Shown here in pieces: positions 1 to 8,980 of a DNA stretch of 64,000 nucleotides (position 1 is its first letter; every line of letters starts with the position of its first letter). The stretch lies in assembly GCA_022360015.1 (NCBI GenBank), contig JAKSDQ010000260.1, positions 1 to 64,000 of the forward strand, given 5' to 3'. Below the pieces are notes generated by a model. The model searched no databases. It was not told the DNA's origin and worked only from the letters and a program-made list of their open reading frames with translations. The position numbers and the translations under genes are program-made. This stretch comes from Cytophagales bacterium. GTDB lineage: Bacteria; Bacteroidota; Bacteroidia; Cytophagales; Cyclobacteriaceae.

Positions 1-148
1 CAAAAGGGTAGCCTCTGATTTTTTTGCCAAATATTATTTTGCTTGGTTAAAATCTCACTGAGAATCGATAGAAAACAAGGGGTGTTTTACTCATATCTTG
101 AGATAAATACCCATTCAAACTGTATCCGACAAAAGGATATTTGGTGTT

Positions 149-178
149 AAAAAAGGTCATCTCACTTTTGAGACAGCC
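149..178 (-). terminator. Rho-independent terminator of tyrS
   Basis: On the minus strand a hairpin with core TGTCTCA / TGAGATG and GG/CC at its base is followed at once by a run of seven T. It lies about 20 bases after the tyrS stop codon. The core resembles the end of some Bacteroidota insertion sequences, but no transposase is nearby, so a terminator is the simpler reading. Confidence 0.65.
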
Positions 179-198
179 TCGTTTTTGTTTTTAGGGGG

Positions 199-1482
199 TC
201 AATCGACAGTAACCAGATAATAGTTTCTGCGGCCTTTTTGAACCAGCAGGTATTTGTTTTGTAATAATTCAAAATCCATCTTTTGATCAATATCGGTTAT
301 TTTACTTTTATTGATACTTATGCCGCCACCTTGTATCATTCTTTTGGCTTCCCCTTTGGAGTTGAAGATGATGCCCCGGGTAGTTTCAGAGAGAAAGGTG
401 ATAATATCATTTTCATTCCCTACCTGGCCTTTTGAGATTGTCACCTGCGGAACCCCTTCAAAAACCGACAATAAGGTGGTTTCATTGATGGTTGCCAGAT
501 CTTCGGTAGTTGATTTGCCGAAAAGTATTTGTGAAGCTTTGACCGCCATTTCATACTCTTGCCGTGAATGAACGCGCGTGGTTAGTTCTTCCGCGATGGT
601 TTTTTGCAGTAACCTTAAATGTGGCTCCTGCTGATGTTTTTTTTCCAGGATTTCCACTTCTTCCTTTTCCAGGAAAGTAAAAACCCTTAACAGTTTGGGG
701 GCGTCTTCATCTGTGCAGTTCAGCAGGAATTGATAAAATTTGTAAGGTGAAGTTTTTTCCGGATCCAGCCATATGTTTCCTGCTTCCGATTTCCCAAATT
801 TACTCCCGTCAGATTTGGTTAAAAGCGGCGTGGTAAGCGCAAAGGCATCGGTACCTGATTTTCTCCGGATGAGTTCAGTTCCCGTAGTTATATTCCCCCA
901 TTGATCTGAGCCACCCATTTGTAGTTTTACATTGTAATGCTTGTTCAGGTGGTAAAAATCATAACCTTGAACCAGTTGATAAGAAAACTCGGTAAAAGAC
1001 AGTCCGGTCTCCAGCCTGTTTTTTACGGAGTCCTTGGCCATCATATAGTTGATGGTGATATGTTTACCGGCCTCACGTAAAAAATTCAGAAAACCAATGT
1101 CTTTGAACCAGTCATAGTTATTCACCATTTCAGCCGAATTTTCGCCACAATCAAAATCTAAAAAATAGCTTAATTGTTTTTTAATACACGCTTGATTGTA
1201 TTTTAACTCATCTTCACTTAGCAATTGCCTTTCCTGCGACTTTCCTGAAGGATCACCAATCATCCCTGTGGCTCCTCCAACGAGGGCGTAGGGCTTATGT
1301 CCTGACCGTTGAAAGTGTGTTAACAGCATGATAGTGGCAAGGTTGCCGATGTGAAGCGAATCAGAGGTTGGGTCAAAGCCAATGTACGCAGCGGTGATTT
1401 CCTTTTGTAATTGCTCCCTGGTTCCCGGCACCATATCCTGCAGCATGCCCCGCCATGTAAGCTCCTCAATAAAGTCTTTCAT
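199..1482 (-). CDS. tyrS: Tyrosine--tRNA ligase
   Basis: Class I aminoacyl-tRNA synthetase that charges tRNA-Tyr in the cytoplasm. The class signature HIGN is at about residue 44, the KMSKS-equivalent is KFGKS at about residue 230, and the tyrosine-site motif GGSDQWGN is present. A C-terminal S4-like RNA-binding region ends the protein ([14 protein letters not shown]). The length of about 427 residues is normal. The frame stays open nine codons further upstream, but the start at [12 protein letters not shown] fits the family and lies about 18 bases after the expected transcription start of the promoter at 1507-1514. It is monocistronic, with a terminator just downstream. Confidence 0.97.
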   Translation of the reverse strand: MKDFIEELTWRGMLQDMVPGTREQLQKEITAAYIGFDPTSDSLHIGNLATIMLLTHFQRSGHKPYALVGGATGMIGDPSGKSQERQLLSEDELKYNQACIKKQLSYFLDFDCGENSAEMVNNYDWFKDIGFLNFLREAGKHITINYMMAKDSVKNRLETGLSFTEFSYQLVQGYDFYHLNKHYNVKLQMGGSDQWGNITTGTELIRRKSGTDAFALTTPLLTKSDGSKFGKSEAGNIWLDPEKTSPYKFYQFLLNCTDEDAPKLLRVFTFLEKEEVEILEKKHQQEPHLRLLQKTIAEELTTRVHSRQEYEMAVKASQILFGKSTTEDLATINETTLLSVFEGVPQVTISKGQVGNENDIITFLSETTRGIIFNSKGEAKRMIQGGGISINKSKITDIDQKMDFELLQNKYLLVQKGRRNYYLVTVD

Positions 1483-1506
1483 ACCTTTTATTTCGATTAG
1501 GAGCTG

Positions 1507-1514
1507 CAAATATA
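1507..1514 (-). promoter_or_regulatory. Promoter -7 element of tyrS
   Basis: The minus strand reads TATATTTG, a perfect match to the Bacteroidota sigma-A -7 consensus TAnnTTTG, 24 bases before the chosen tyrS start codon. No clear -33 TTG is seen at the usual spacing, so this rests on the -7 box and its position. Confidence 0.5.
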
Positions 1515-2405
1515 GAAACTTTGTACAATTTGCGCGGATATTATCGGAGGGATGTTGCTATAAAAAATGCTACCAGCGATGAGCCGATAGCATTTTGAAG
1601 TTAACCATAATGAGACTTTAACTATAGATTTTAAAACTCATTAATTAATCTTAACTTGGGCATTACTGATTAATTAATTCTTTCTTCTGAACATTAAATA
1701 CGTTTTTAAAACCTACGATTCAAATTTAGGACTTCGATACCAATATGTTAATTCAATATTTTCTAATAAGCTACCTGTAAAAGCAATCTATTTTAAAGGT
1801 AAAATTACAGCTCCTGCCGGTGTAAGATTTGGCGTGTATTCAAACAAAATTTGAACTATTTAGATAAATAAATGGTACTTTTCTTATAAAAAACATAGAA
1901 AATATACCGCAAAATTGCATGGCTCTGTTGAAGTTTCCGGGTTGAATCTTTTGGTTTTTCATTGGGTAAATTCGGACTTTTCACGATGACGAACCAGGTG
2001 ACCGGCTGGTTTTGTTATTGATTGAACGGATTTATTACACCTCGAAATGGTCATTGTTTCTCAGATTAATAGCACCTAATCCGGAATTAATACCAAAAAT
2101 CACTGTGATTACTTATTGGTTTTTGAAGAAAAATCATTTCTTTCGAAATTGATTCGGAAACACAAAAAAAATCCAACACTTAAATTAGCTTTTTTCAAAA
2201 ATTATCCTTATATTTAACAATTCAAATATTTTATAGGACTATTTAAAGTAAATTTCAAAACTTTTATTTTAAGTACTTTAGGTTTTGAATTTTTTTATCA
2301 ACATATTTGTAGTTAATAAAGAAGGTATAAAATATTTTAAGATATAAGTCGTTTTTTTTTAGAGTAGCAAAATCATTTGCCTCTATAAAAAACCTTTAAA
2401 AGTCA
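1515..2405. other. AT-rich spacer with a possible coding remnant
   Basis: About 0.9 kb without a convincing gene. One stretch, 1678-1854 on the plus strand, is open for 58 codons with protein-like composition (for example GLRYQYVNS and GKITAPAGVRFGVYSNKI) but has no plausible start codon, and its frame is closed upstream by TAA. It may be the tail of a decayed gene. The rest is runs of A and T with no recognisable domain. Confidence 0.3.
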
Positions 2406-2475
2406 ATTGGATGTTTTGGTTGTAATTTTGGTTTAAAATCCAATAGGCACGCGATCCCAACGCGTGCCTCTTTTA
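2406..2475 (+). ncRNA. Candidate small RNA with two stacked hairpins
   Basis: Two hairpins abut directly. The first has arms ATTGGAT (2406-2412) and ATCCAAT (2438-2444). The second is a perfect 9-bp stem, AGGCACGCG (2445-2453) and CGCGTGCCT (2461-2469), followed by CTTTTATG. The shape is that of an intrinsic terminator on the plus strand, yet no plus-strand gene lies upstream in the window. A non-coding transcript or the end of a lost gene would explain it. Expression is unknown. Confidence 0.3.
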
Positions 2476-2606
2476 TGTTTATACCTTTTTAGGCTCGATG
2501 CCCTGCCCCTGCCGTACCCCCTTCTCTGATTTCTATCCCGGAAAGCTCTATTTCTCCCTTTTGACACGCTATCAAATTTTTCCCCCTTGATACGCCATCA
2601 AAAATC

Positions 2607-3515
2607 TTAGCGCCATAATGGGCTGGGATATACACCCTGGCTCACAAATTGACTGAATGCCTTTTTCACAATTTCCTTGTCCTCTTTGTAGGTAATACCA
2701 AACCATTTATCTTCACAGGTGAGCACCTCTATGGTAGCCATATCATTGACAATCATATTGTTGACCACCAAAGGGATGTAAAACTCTGCTTTGGGGTTAT
2801 CGGTGTTCTGAGCTACAAAGTCTATAAACTGCTTTCTCAATTCATTAAAGATAGAAGGAGTAAACCCCCAGAAATTCATGGAGACCACTGTATTATCTGG
2901 CAGCTCATGTTTTTGACCACTATCATCTGTAAAGTAAATAGTTCCGTTTTCGGCCTGGATTTTGGTTCTTTCGGTGACACCTATCAAATGATTTTCATCG
3001 TTGGTTTCGCAAACACCCCTGGAAACGGAACCATAATCGGACAATGTATTTTTGAGTACGTAACCCACCATGGCATATTCATAACCATTTTTATCCTGAA
3101 GCTTTTGCGTGAACGTTGCCAACGCTTTGAAAGCCCCACTTCCATAGAAATCATCAGCATTAATCACGGCAAATGGTGCATTGATTTTGCTTGCGGCTAC
3201 CAGTAAGGCATGGCCGGTGCCCCATGGTTTTTTGCGTTTAGGCATGTTATCGATCCCGTCAATCTTCACGTCGATCTCCTGTATAGCGTAATCGACTTCG
3301 ATCAAACCTGCAAACTTATTTCCCAGCGCTTCTTTAAATGCCTCTTCAATACTTCGCCTTATGACAAATACCACCTTTCCAAAACCAGCTTTTATGGCAT
3401 CATATACGGAGTATTCTATAATGGTTTCTCCGGAAGGCCCTACCTGGTCTATTTGCTTTAATCCTCCGTAGCGACTGCCCATGCCTGCGGCTAATACTAA
3501 TAGTGTTGGTTTCAT
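2607..3515 (-). CDS. Sugar-phosphate nucleotidyltransferase
   Basis: NTP-transferase of the glucose-1-phosphate thymidylyl/uridylyl-transferase fold, which makes NDP-sugars from a sugar 1-phosphate and an NTP. The N-terminal nucleotide-binding motif LVLAAGMGSRYGGLKQ (residues 6-21) and the GPSGETIIEYSVYDA segment are typical. A VINADDFYG motif near residue 119 supplies the metal-binding aspartates. The length of 302 residues is normal for this family in Bacteroidota. It stands alone, without other nucleotide-sugar genes, so the exact sugar cannot be read from context. Confidence 0.85.
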   Translation of the reverse strand: MKPTLLVLAAGMGSRYGGLKQIDQVGPSGETIIEYSVYDAIKAGFGKVVFVIRRSIEEAFKEALGNKFAGLIEVDYAIQEIDVKIDGIDNMPKRKKPWGTGHALLVAASKINAPFAVINADDFYGSGAFKALATFTQKLQDKNGYEYAMVGYVLKNTLSDYGSVSRGVCETNDENHLIGVTERTKIQAENGTIYFTDDSGQKHELPDNTVVSMNFWGFTPSIFNELRKQFIDFVAQNTDNPKAEFYIPLVVNNMIVNDMATIEVLTCEDKWFGITYKEDKEIVKKAFSQFVSQGVYPSPLWR

Positions 3516-3788
3516 TATTTACCTGTTTCCGATTATACATAGTTTCCCGCAATATTTCAAAATAGAAATCAATAGTCCAACAAATGCCCTGAATTATTTT
3601 TGCCAGCGGAGATTTAAATCAAAATAAAAATATGAATATCACCTGATTTACTAATTATTTAGAATACATTGCTTATTTTTAGACGTTTTAAGTCCTTTTA
3701 TTACATCATTAAAAGCAGGCGTGGATTTTGCTCGCATTTTAGGAAAACCAAATTATTTTGTTGTTAATAAAAGTTACTGCCCTATTTT

Positions 3789-4280
3789 ATGAATATCGAC
3801 GATTTTAAATCATTGTTTGATCAATATTATGAAGGTATTAAAAGCTTTTTGTATTATAAGATCGGCGATATTGAAGTAGCGGAGGATATTGTTCAGGAAG
3901 TTTTTTTAAAGTTGTGGGACAAAAGGAACGCAATCGAACTGAAAACTGTTAAAAGTTTTTTGTTCACCATTGCCAATAACATGGCTATCAATCATTTGAA
4001 GCACCGCAGTATCGTCTTCAATTTTGTGAGAAATGAGAACAAAAGCGAAAAGGTGAATTCGCCTCATTATGAGCTCGAAATGAAGGAGTTCAAGGAGAAT
4101 CTGGATAGACTTTTGGCGGAGATGCCTGAAAACTACAGGATCGTGTTTTTGATGAACAGAATCGATAAGCTGACCTATAATGAAATTGCCGAACGATTGG
4201 AATTAAGTGTGAAGGCCATCGAAAAAAGAATGAGTAATGCACTATCGTTTTTAAGAGAAAAATTGAAGCATCCTATTTGA
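3789..4280 (+). CDS. RNA polymerase ECF sigma factor (FecI-like)
   Basis: Extracytoplasmic-function sigma factor of 163 residues. The sigma-2 region contains AEDIVQEVFLKLWDKR (about residues 31-46), and the sigma-4 helix-turn-helix contains LTYNEIAERLELSVKAIEKR near the C-terminus. A FecR-like anti-sigma factor starts 58 bases downstream, and a TonB receptor with an STN signalling domain follows that. The trio is the classical cell-surface signalling arrangement: ligand at the outer membrane releases the sigma factor, which then drives receptor expression. The ligand is not identifiable here. Confidence 0.92.
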   Translation: MNIDDFKSLFDQYYEGIKSFLYYKIGDIEVAEDIVQEVFLKLWDKRNAIELKTVKSFLFTIANNMAINHLKHRSIVFNFVRNENKSEKVNSPHYELEMKEFKENLDRLLAEMPENYRIVFLMNRIDKLTYNEIAERLELSVKAIEKRMSNALSFLREKLKHPI

Positions 4281-4338
4281 CTTGAGTTTTTCCTTGCTTA
4301 TATTGTTACGTATTTGAGATTTAATAAATGTAGCTATT

Positions 4339-5292
4339 ATGTTGGACGAAACGTTTTTCAGAAGATGGCTGGAAGGTGAGATGTCGGATGATGAAGTTTC
4401 CCGCATAGGCAGGAAGGCTTTCGGTGATGACAAGGAATGGTATACCTTCAAAAAAATTATCGATGGCAGCCAGGGCTTGAAACCGCCTGAAAACAAAACC
4501 AGGGAGGAGGCATGGTCTCATCTTGTGACCAAAATCGATTCAAGGCCACCACTGCCCGATACTCCTGAAACAGTTATCCGGCCTCTTTACAAAAAGAAGA
4601 TCATAAAATATCTCTCTGTAGCCGCTGCAATCATTATTATTTTTGGCGTATACTCAATATTTTCCACAAAAAATCCGACCATATATGAAACGGCAATGAG
4701 TGAAATCAAAACCATCACCATGCCCGATCATTCGGTAATTACTTTAAATGCGGATTCAAAACTTTCATTTGTGGAAGGCAACTGGATGAAAGATCGATCC
4801 GTCTCGCTTGAAGGAGAGGCTTTTTTTGATGTAAAAAAAGGTACGAAATTTGAGGTAAACAGTGAAGTTGGTAAGGTAACCGTTTTGGGTACAAGTTTTA
4901 ATGTAAAAGCAAGAAAGGAGCGTTATGAGGTTGCCTGTTTCACAGGTAAGGTGGCCGTGTCACTTTTCGATAATCAGTCAGAAAAAGTATTATCCGATGG
5001 TCTGGCAACTAAAATAATGAACAGAAAACTCCTTGAACCTTTTGACTTCAAACCGGAAAGTATTGCCGGATGGAAATATGGGGAGTATTACTTTGAAAAG
5101 CAACCGTTGAAAGAAGTTTTTGAAGAATTCGAAAGGCAATTTAACCTCCGTGTAAAAATAAATACCGATATACGAGGTCGCGTTTATTCGGGGTATTTTA
5201 ACAAAGAGGATAAAGAAAATGCCTTGGAACTGATCTGCTTACCAATGAATTTGCAATTTGCAATTCAAAATGACACGGTCATCATTTATTAG
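4339..5292 (+). CDS. FecR-family anti-sigma factor
   Basis: Inner-membrane anti-sigma factor of 317 residues. A cytoplasmic N-terminal part (residues 1-85) would bind the sigma factor encoded just upstream. A single membrane helix lies at about residues 90-108 (YLSVAAAIIIIFGVYSIF). The periplasmic FecR domain follows (MPDHSVITLNADSKLSF, then VTVLGTSFNVKA), and a DUF4974-type C-terminal domain starts with FEKQPLKEVFEEFERQF. The receptor gene starts 10 bases after its stop codon, which points to co-transcription. Confidence 0.93.
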   Translation: MLDETFFRRWLEGEMSDDEVSRIGRKAFGDDKEWYTFKKIIDGSQGLKPPENKTREEAWSHLVTKIDSRPPLPDTPETVIRPLYKKKIIKYLSVAAAIIIIFGVYSIFSTKNPTIYETAMSEIKTITMPDHSVITLNADSKLSFVEGNWMKDRSVSLEGEAFFDVKKGTKFEVNSEVGKVTVLGTSFNVKARKERYEVACFTGKVAVSLFDNQSEKVLSDGLATKIMNRKLLEPFDFKPESIAGWKYGEYYFEKQPLKEVFEEFERQFNLRVKINTDIRGRVYSGYFNKEDKENALELICLPMNLQFAIQNDTVIIY

Positions 5293-5302
5293 TGGATTAT
5301 TA

Positions 5303-8062
5303 ATGTTTAGACTTCCCGTCATACTAATCTTCTTACCGCTGCTATTGGTCAGCCATGCCGGGTATGGCCAAAATAATACGCCTTTATTGATTAGTGAAAC
5401 ATTTTATGAAACCCCGTTGGTCAGGGCCCTGAAAAAACTGAAAAAAAAGTACAAAATTAAATTTGCCTATGATCACAAACTTCTTGCCCATCACAAAGTC
5501 ACTCAAAACATCGACCAGATTCCGTTGTCAGAAGCCTTAGCGATGCTGTTGGATGGAACCCAATTGAGATTCAGGGTAGATGGCCAGGGTGTAATCATTC
5601 TGCCGCCTACCCGGCATAAGACATTTCCTATCAGTGCTGAAATCAAAATCAGGAAACGGATAAATATTAAAGGAACTATCAAGGACGCCCAAACAGGGGA
5701 AACCCTGCCTTTTGCTAATATCCGGGTGCTGGACTCAGATGTAGGTACTACTTCTAATGTCGATGGTTTTTTCTCCCTACTGGCGGTGCCTGAGGAAGCG
5801 ACAACAATTGAAATCAGCTACCTGGGCTATATCAATGAATACGTTGACCTCGATGCTTATGACATCCGTGGCCCGTTGATCGTCAATCTTACCAGCAAAT
5901 CGGAGGTTTTAGATGAATTGATTGTTTATGATGAAAACGCGGAAATGCTGGACAATGGGGATGAAATAGGCCAACTGTCCATGAACCCTTCCCGGCTGCT
6001 CAGCCTGCCAAGCCTCGGTGAGGTAGACATATTCAGGACTTTGCAGTACCTGCCGGGAATCAGTGGCACGGATGAGACATCGGCCGGCCTGGTAATCCGG
6101 GGAAGTACTCCTGATCAGAACCTTATCTTGTTCGATGGTTTTACAGTTTATCATATTGACCACTTTTTCGGTGTTTTCAGTGCGTTTAATTCCAACGCGA
6201 TCAAAAATATTCAGGTTTACAAAGGTGCTTTCGAAGCAAAATACGGAGGAAGGGCCTCCAGCGTGATTGATATTACCGGGAAAACCGGGAATTCAAATAA
6301 ACCATCTTATGGGGTAGGAGCTAATTTAATCAGTGCCAACGCCGTCTTGGAATTGCCGATTAACGATAAGTTATCATTGTTTATGGCCGGAAGAAGATCC
6401 CATACCGACATTTTGCAGACCGGACTTTACAAAGAGATTTTCGATAAGGTCATCATCGATAACAGGGCGATTATCAATAACCTGCGCAGTAACAATTTTG
6501 AAGATATTGAACCTGAATTCAACTTTTATGACATCAACGGAAAACTCACTTACCGGCCTTCCGGCAAGGATGTAATCTCCTTATCTTATTACAGCGGCAG
6601 GGATAATCTTAATATCGATGCCAACCGCCAATATCCTGAACTGATCGAGGACCCGATTACCCACCTGGGGTTTACAGTAGATGTAGACTGGACGGTAGAT
6701 GATGACTCCAGGTGGGGGAATAATGGTTTCAGTACGAGGTGGGGTAGACAGTGGAATCAAAAATTTTACAGCAATCTGAACATCGGCTATTCGGATTACA
6801 GCAGTGTGCAGCGTAACTCTGACCGGTTATCATTTTCCGTACAGACTTTTGAAATCGACACATTGATTCGCAACAAAAGGCAAACCATCAAAAACGGCCT
6901 CACCGATTTCAGTATTCGCCTGGATAATGAATGGAAAATAGGGCAGCGGTCAGAATTGGCTTTTGGTACCCTTTATACCAAAAATGAGATTAACTTTCAT
7001 TATGCCGGAGGGGGGGTATCTGACAACCTTTACGACAGCGGCAGGCAACTGGCTTTTTATGTGCAAAACACCTTTTACCCATTCAGGAATTTAGGTGTGA
7101 CGGTGGGTATAAGGAACACCCAATATAATGTCATCCGGGAAGATTTCGTCGAGCCCAGGGTTTCTATAAATTATCAGGTATCTGAAAGGCTCAGGCTAAA
7201 GGCTGCCTGGGGAAGACACAATCAATTCATCAACAGGGTTGCTTTTGAAGAAAACCTTTATGATGCCAACACAGCATTCTGGCTAATGGCCGATGGCAAT
7301 AACATTCCTCACGTGTTTTCAAGGCATTTTGTGGGGGGATTCTCTTATGAGACAGGGGATTTTTTAATTGACGTGGAAGCCTATCACAAAGATACCGATG
7401 GTATCACCGATTTTTTGCCAAATGTAAAAGTTAACAACAATGGCAGGGAAGAGTTTGTCAATTTTTACCTGGCCGGTACCAGTGTGGCCAAAGGGGTTGA
7501 TTTTCTGGTACAGAAAAAAACAGGCAAGCATACCGGTTGGCTGAGTTATTCCCTGAGCAAAGTGGAAAACTCCTTTCCCGATTTGAACCGGGGCAGGCCA
7601 TTTGCTGCAAGGCAGGATCAACGCCATGAAATAAAACTGATAAATATGATGTCCGTAGGCCGTTGGGATCTGTCTTCTACCTGGATATACGGTTCGGGTA
7701 AACCCTACTCCGACCCGGGACAAGGGTCGCCTTTGGTTACACTGGATAGTCTGAATATCAACTATGTGGCGGCAGATAATATCAATACCGAAAGATTGCC
7801 AGCCTATCATCGTCTTGACCTCGCGGCCGCGTACAATTTTAACATCGGAAAGGGAACAGGACAGTTTGGAATATCGGTGTATAATGTTTATGGCCGAAAA
7901 AATGTTAAATACAAACGCTTTACAAGCCTGGATATCGATGGAATAGCTAATGATAATTCAGGGCGCGGTACTACGCTTAGTAGAAGTGAACCCCGGTATG
8001 TAGAGTCTGATGTTTTACTGTTAGGATTTACCCCTAACATATTTTTCAATTTGCGGTTTTAA
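5303..8062 (+). CDS. TonB-dependent receptor with STN signalling domain
   Basis: Outer-membrane transducer of about 919 residues. A signal peptide (MFRLPVILIFLPLLLVSHA) is followed by an STN domain (about 30-100, LVRALKKLKKKYKIKFAYD). Next come a carboxypeptidase-regulatory-like beta-sandwich (INIKGTIKDAQTGETLPFAN), a plug (SAGLVIRGSTPDQNLILFDG) and a beta-barrel ending in NIFFNLRF. The STN domain is expected to contact the FecR protein encoded upstream. The frame is open 15 codons further upstream inside fecR, but the signal peptide fits best with the start at 5303. Its stop codon overlaps the stop of the convergent gene by two bases. The substrate is not clear: it could be a siderophore, a glycan or a protein-derived ligand. 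Confidence 0.93.
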   Translation: MFRLPVILIFLPLLLVSHAGYGQNNTPLLISETFYETPLVRALKKLKKKYKIKFAYDHKLLAHHKVTQNIDQIPLSEALAMLLDGTQLRFRVDGQGVIILPPTRHKTFPISAEIKIRKRINIKGTIKDAQTGETLPFANIRVLDSDVGTTSNVDGFFSLLAVPEEATTIEISYLGYINEYVDLDAYDIRGPLIVNLTSKSEVLDELIVYDENAEMLDNGDEIGQLSMNPSRLLSLPSLGEVDIFRTLQYLPGISGTDETSAGLVIRGSTPDQNLILFDGFTVYHIDHFFGVFSAFNSNAIKNIQVYKGAFEAKYGGRASSVIDITGKTGNSNKPSYGVGANLISANAVLELPINDKLSLFMAGRRSHTDILQTGLYKEIFDKVIIDNRAIINNLRSNNFEDIEPEFNFYDINGKLTYRPSGKDVISLSYYSGRDNLNIDANRQYPELIEDPITHLGFTVDVDWTVDDDSRWGNNGFSTRWGRQWNQKFYSNLNIGYSDYSSVQRNSDRLSFSVQTFEIDTLIRNKRQTIKNGLTDFSIRLDNEWKIGQRSELAFGTLYTKNEINFHYAGGGVSDNLYDSGRQLAFYVQNTFYPFRNLGVTVGIRNTQYNVIREDFVEPRVSINYQVSERLRLKAAWGRHNQFINRVAFEENLYDANTAFWLMADGNNIPHVFSRHFVGGFSYETGDFLIDVEAYHKDTDGITDFLPNVKVNNNGREEFVNFYLAGTSVAKGVDFLVQKKTGKHTGWLSYSLSKVENSFPDLNRGRPFAARQDQRHEIKLINMMSVGRWDLSSTWIYGSGKPYSDPGQGSPLVTLDSLNINYVAADNINTERLPAYHRLDLAAAYNFNIGKGTGQFGISVYNVYGRKNVKYKRFTSLDIDGIANDNSGRGTTLSRSEPRYVESDVLLLGFTPNIFFNLRF

Positions 8063-8973
8063 AGTTCCTCACAGGGCTTATCGCCCAAAAAATCAGGCTC
8101 TTTGAATCTTGGGTTAGGATAATGATAAAACCCTTCCCCTGATTTAACACCCAATTTTCCCTTTTCAATCATTTGCTTCAGAAGTATAGCAAACCTTTTA
8201 CTTTTATCATCTTTATATTTTTTTACCACATGCCAGGCAGTATCGAGGCCAACAGCGTCCAGGATTCCAAATGGTCCGATTTCGGTTTTAAGGTTACCCA
8301 TCCAGCTTTTGTCGATCGCTTCAACCGATCCGGTACCATTGGTTAACAGTGCTCCGGCACTTCCCAGGACTGACATAAGCATGTAATTAAAAATATAACC
8401 GGGGGATTCTTTTTCGATGTAAACCGGAATTTGATCCAGTACAGGCCCTAGCTGAATCAGTAAATCGACCACCCATTTCTCCGTATTGGCGTGTGGCATG
8501 ATATCTACTACCCTGGCGTAAAAAACATCATGAAAATGGTACGCGCAAAACCGTTCCGGCCGTCCTGAGATTTCAGCAAACATAGAAGGCAATAAATAGG
8601 ATGTGTTGGTAGTAAAAATAGTATGCTCAGGGCTCAATGCGCCAAACTGCTTCCAAACCCGGAGCTTTACTTCTACATCTTCGGTTACCGATTCATTGAT
8701 CAAATCAGCGTCGTACGCAGCCTCCTCCGGTGAAAGGGTCCAGGAGATTCTATCCGTAACTTTATCAACATGCTGAGGGGCTAAAAGATTGTTTTTAACC
8801 AGATATTGTAGAAGTTGATCCTGGGTTTTTTGGGCGGAGATGAAAATTTTTTCGTCGATGTCATACATTTTTACCAGATAGCCACTTAAGGCAAATCTTA
8901 AACCCACCCGTGTTCCCAATGTACCACATCCCAATATCAGAACTTTTTTAATATCCTTGAGCGATAAAATCAT
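8059..8973 (-). CDS. 3-hydroxyacyl-CoA dehydrogenase
   Basis: NAD-dependent dehydrogenase oxidising 3-hydroxyacyl-CoA to 3-oxoacyl-CoA. A Rossmann fold opens the protein (VLILGCGTLGTRVGLRFALS). The catalytic segment reads AYHFHDVF, and the C-terminal helical domain carries NYMLMSVLGSAGALLTNG. The length of 304 residues fits the monofunctional form. It is the last gene of a four-gene minus-strand operon, starting seven bases after the kinase gene. With the SDR and acyl-CoA dehydrogenase it completes an oxidation cycle acting on CoA thioesters. The exact chain length is unknown. Confidence 0.88.
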   Translation of the reverse strand: MILSLKDIKKVLILGCGTLGTRVGLRFALSGYLVKMYDIDEKIFISAQKTQDQLLQYLVKNNLLAPQHVDKVTDRISWTLSPEEAAYDADLINESVTEDVEVKLRVWKQFGALSPEHTIFTTNTSYLLPSMFAEISGRPERFCAYHFHDVFYARVVDIMPHANTEKWVVDLLIQLGPVLDQIPVYIEKESPGYIFNYMLMSVLGSAGALLTNGTGSVEAIDKSWMGNLKTEIGPFGILDAVGLDTAWHVVKKYKDDKSKRFAILLKQMIEKGKLGVKSGEGFYHYPNPRFKEPDFLGDKPCEEL

Positions 8974-8980
8974 GTTAATT

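Noticed and set aside
149..178. Possible insertion-sequence end (GGCTGTCTCAAAAG)
   Set aside because: It forms a hairpin followed by T directly after tyrS, and no transposase or second end is present. A terminator explains it.
1860..2100. Degenerate transposon in the tyrS spacer
   Set aside because: Some GC-richer words stand out from the AT-rich background, but no open frame or inverted ends could be shown.
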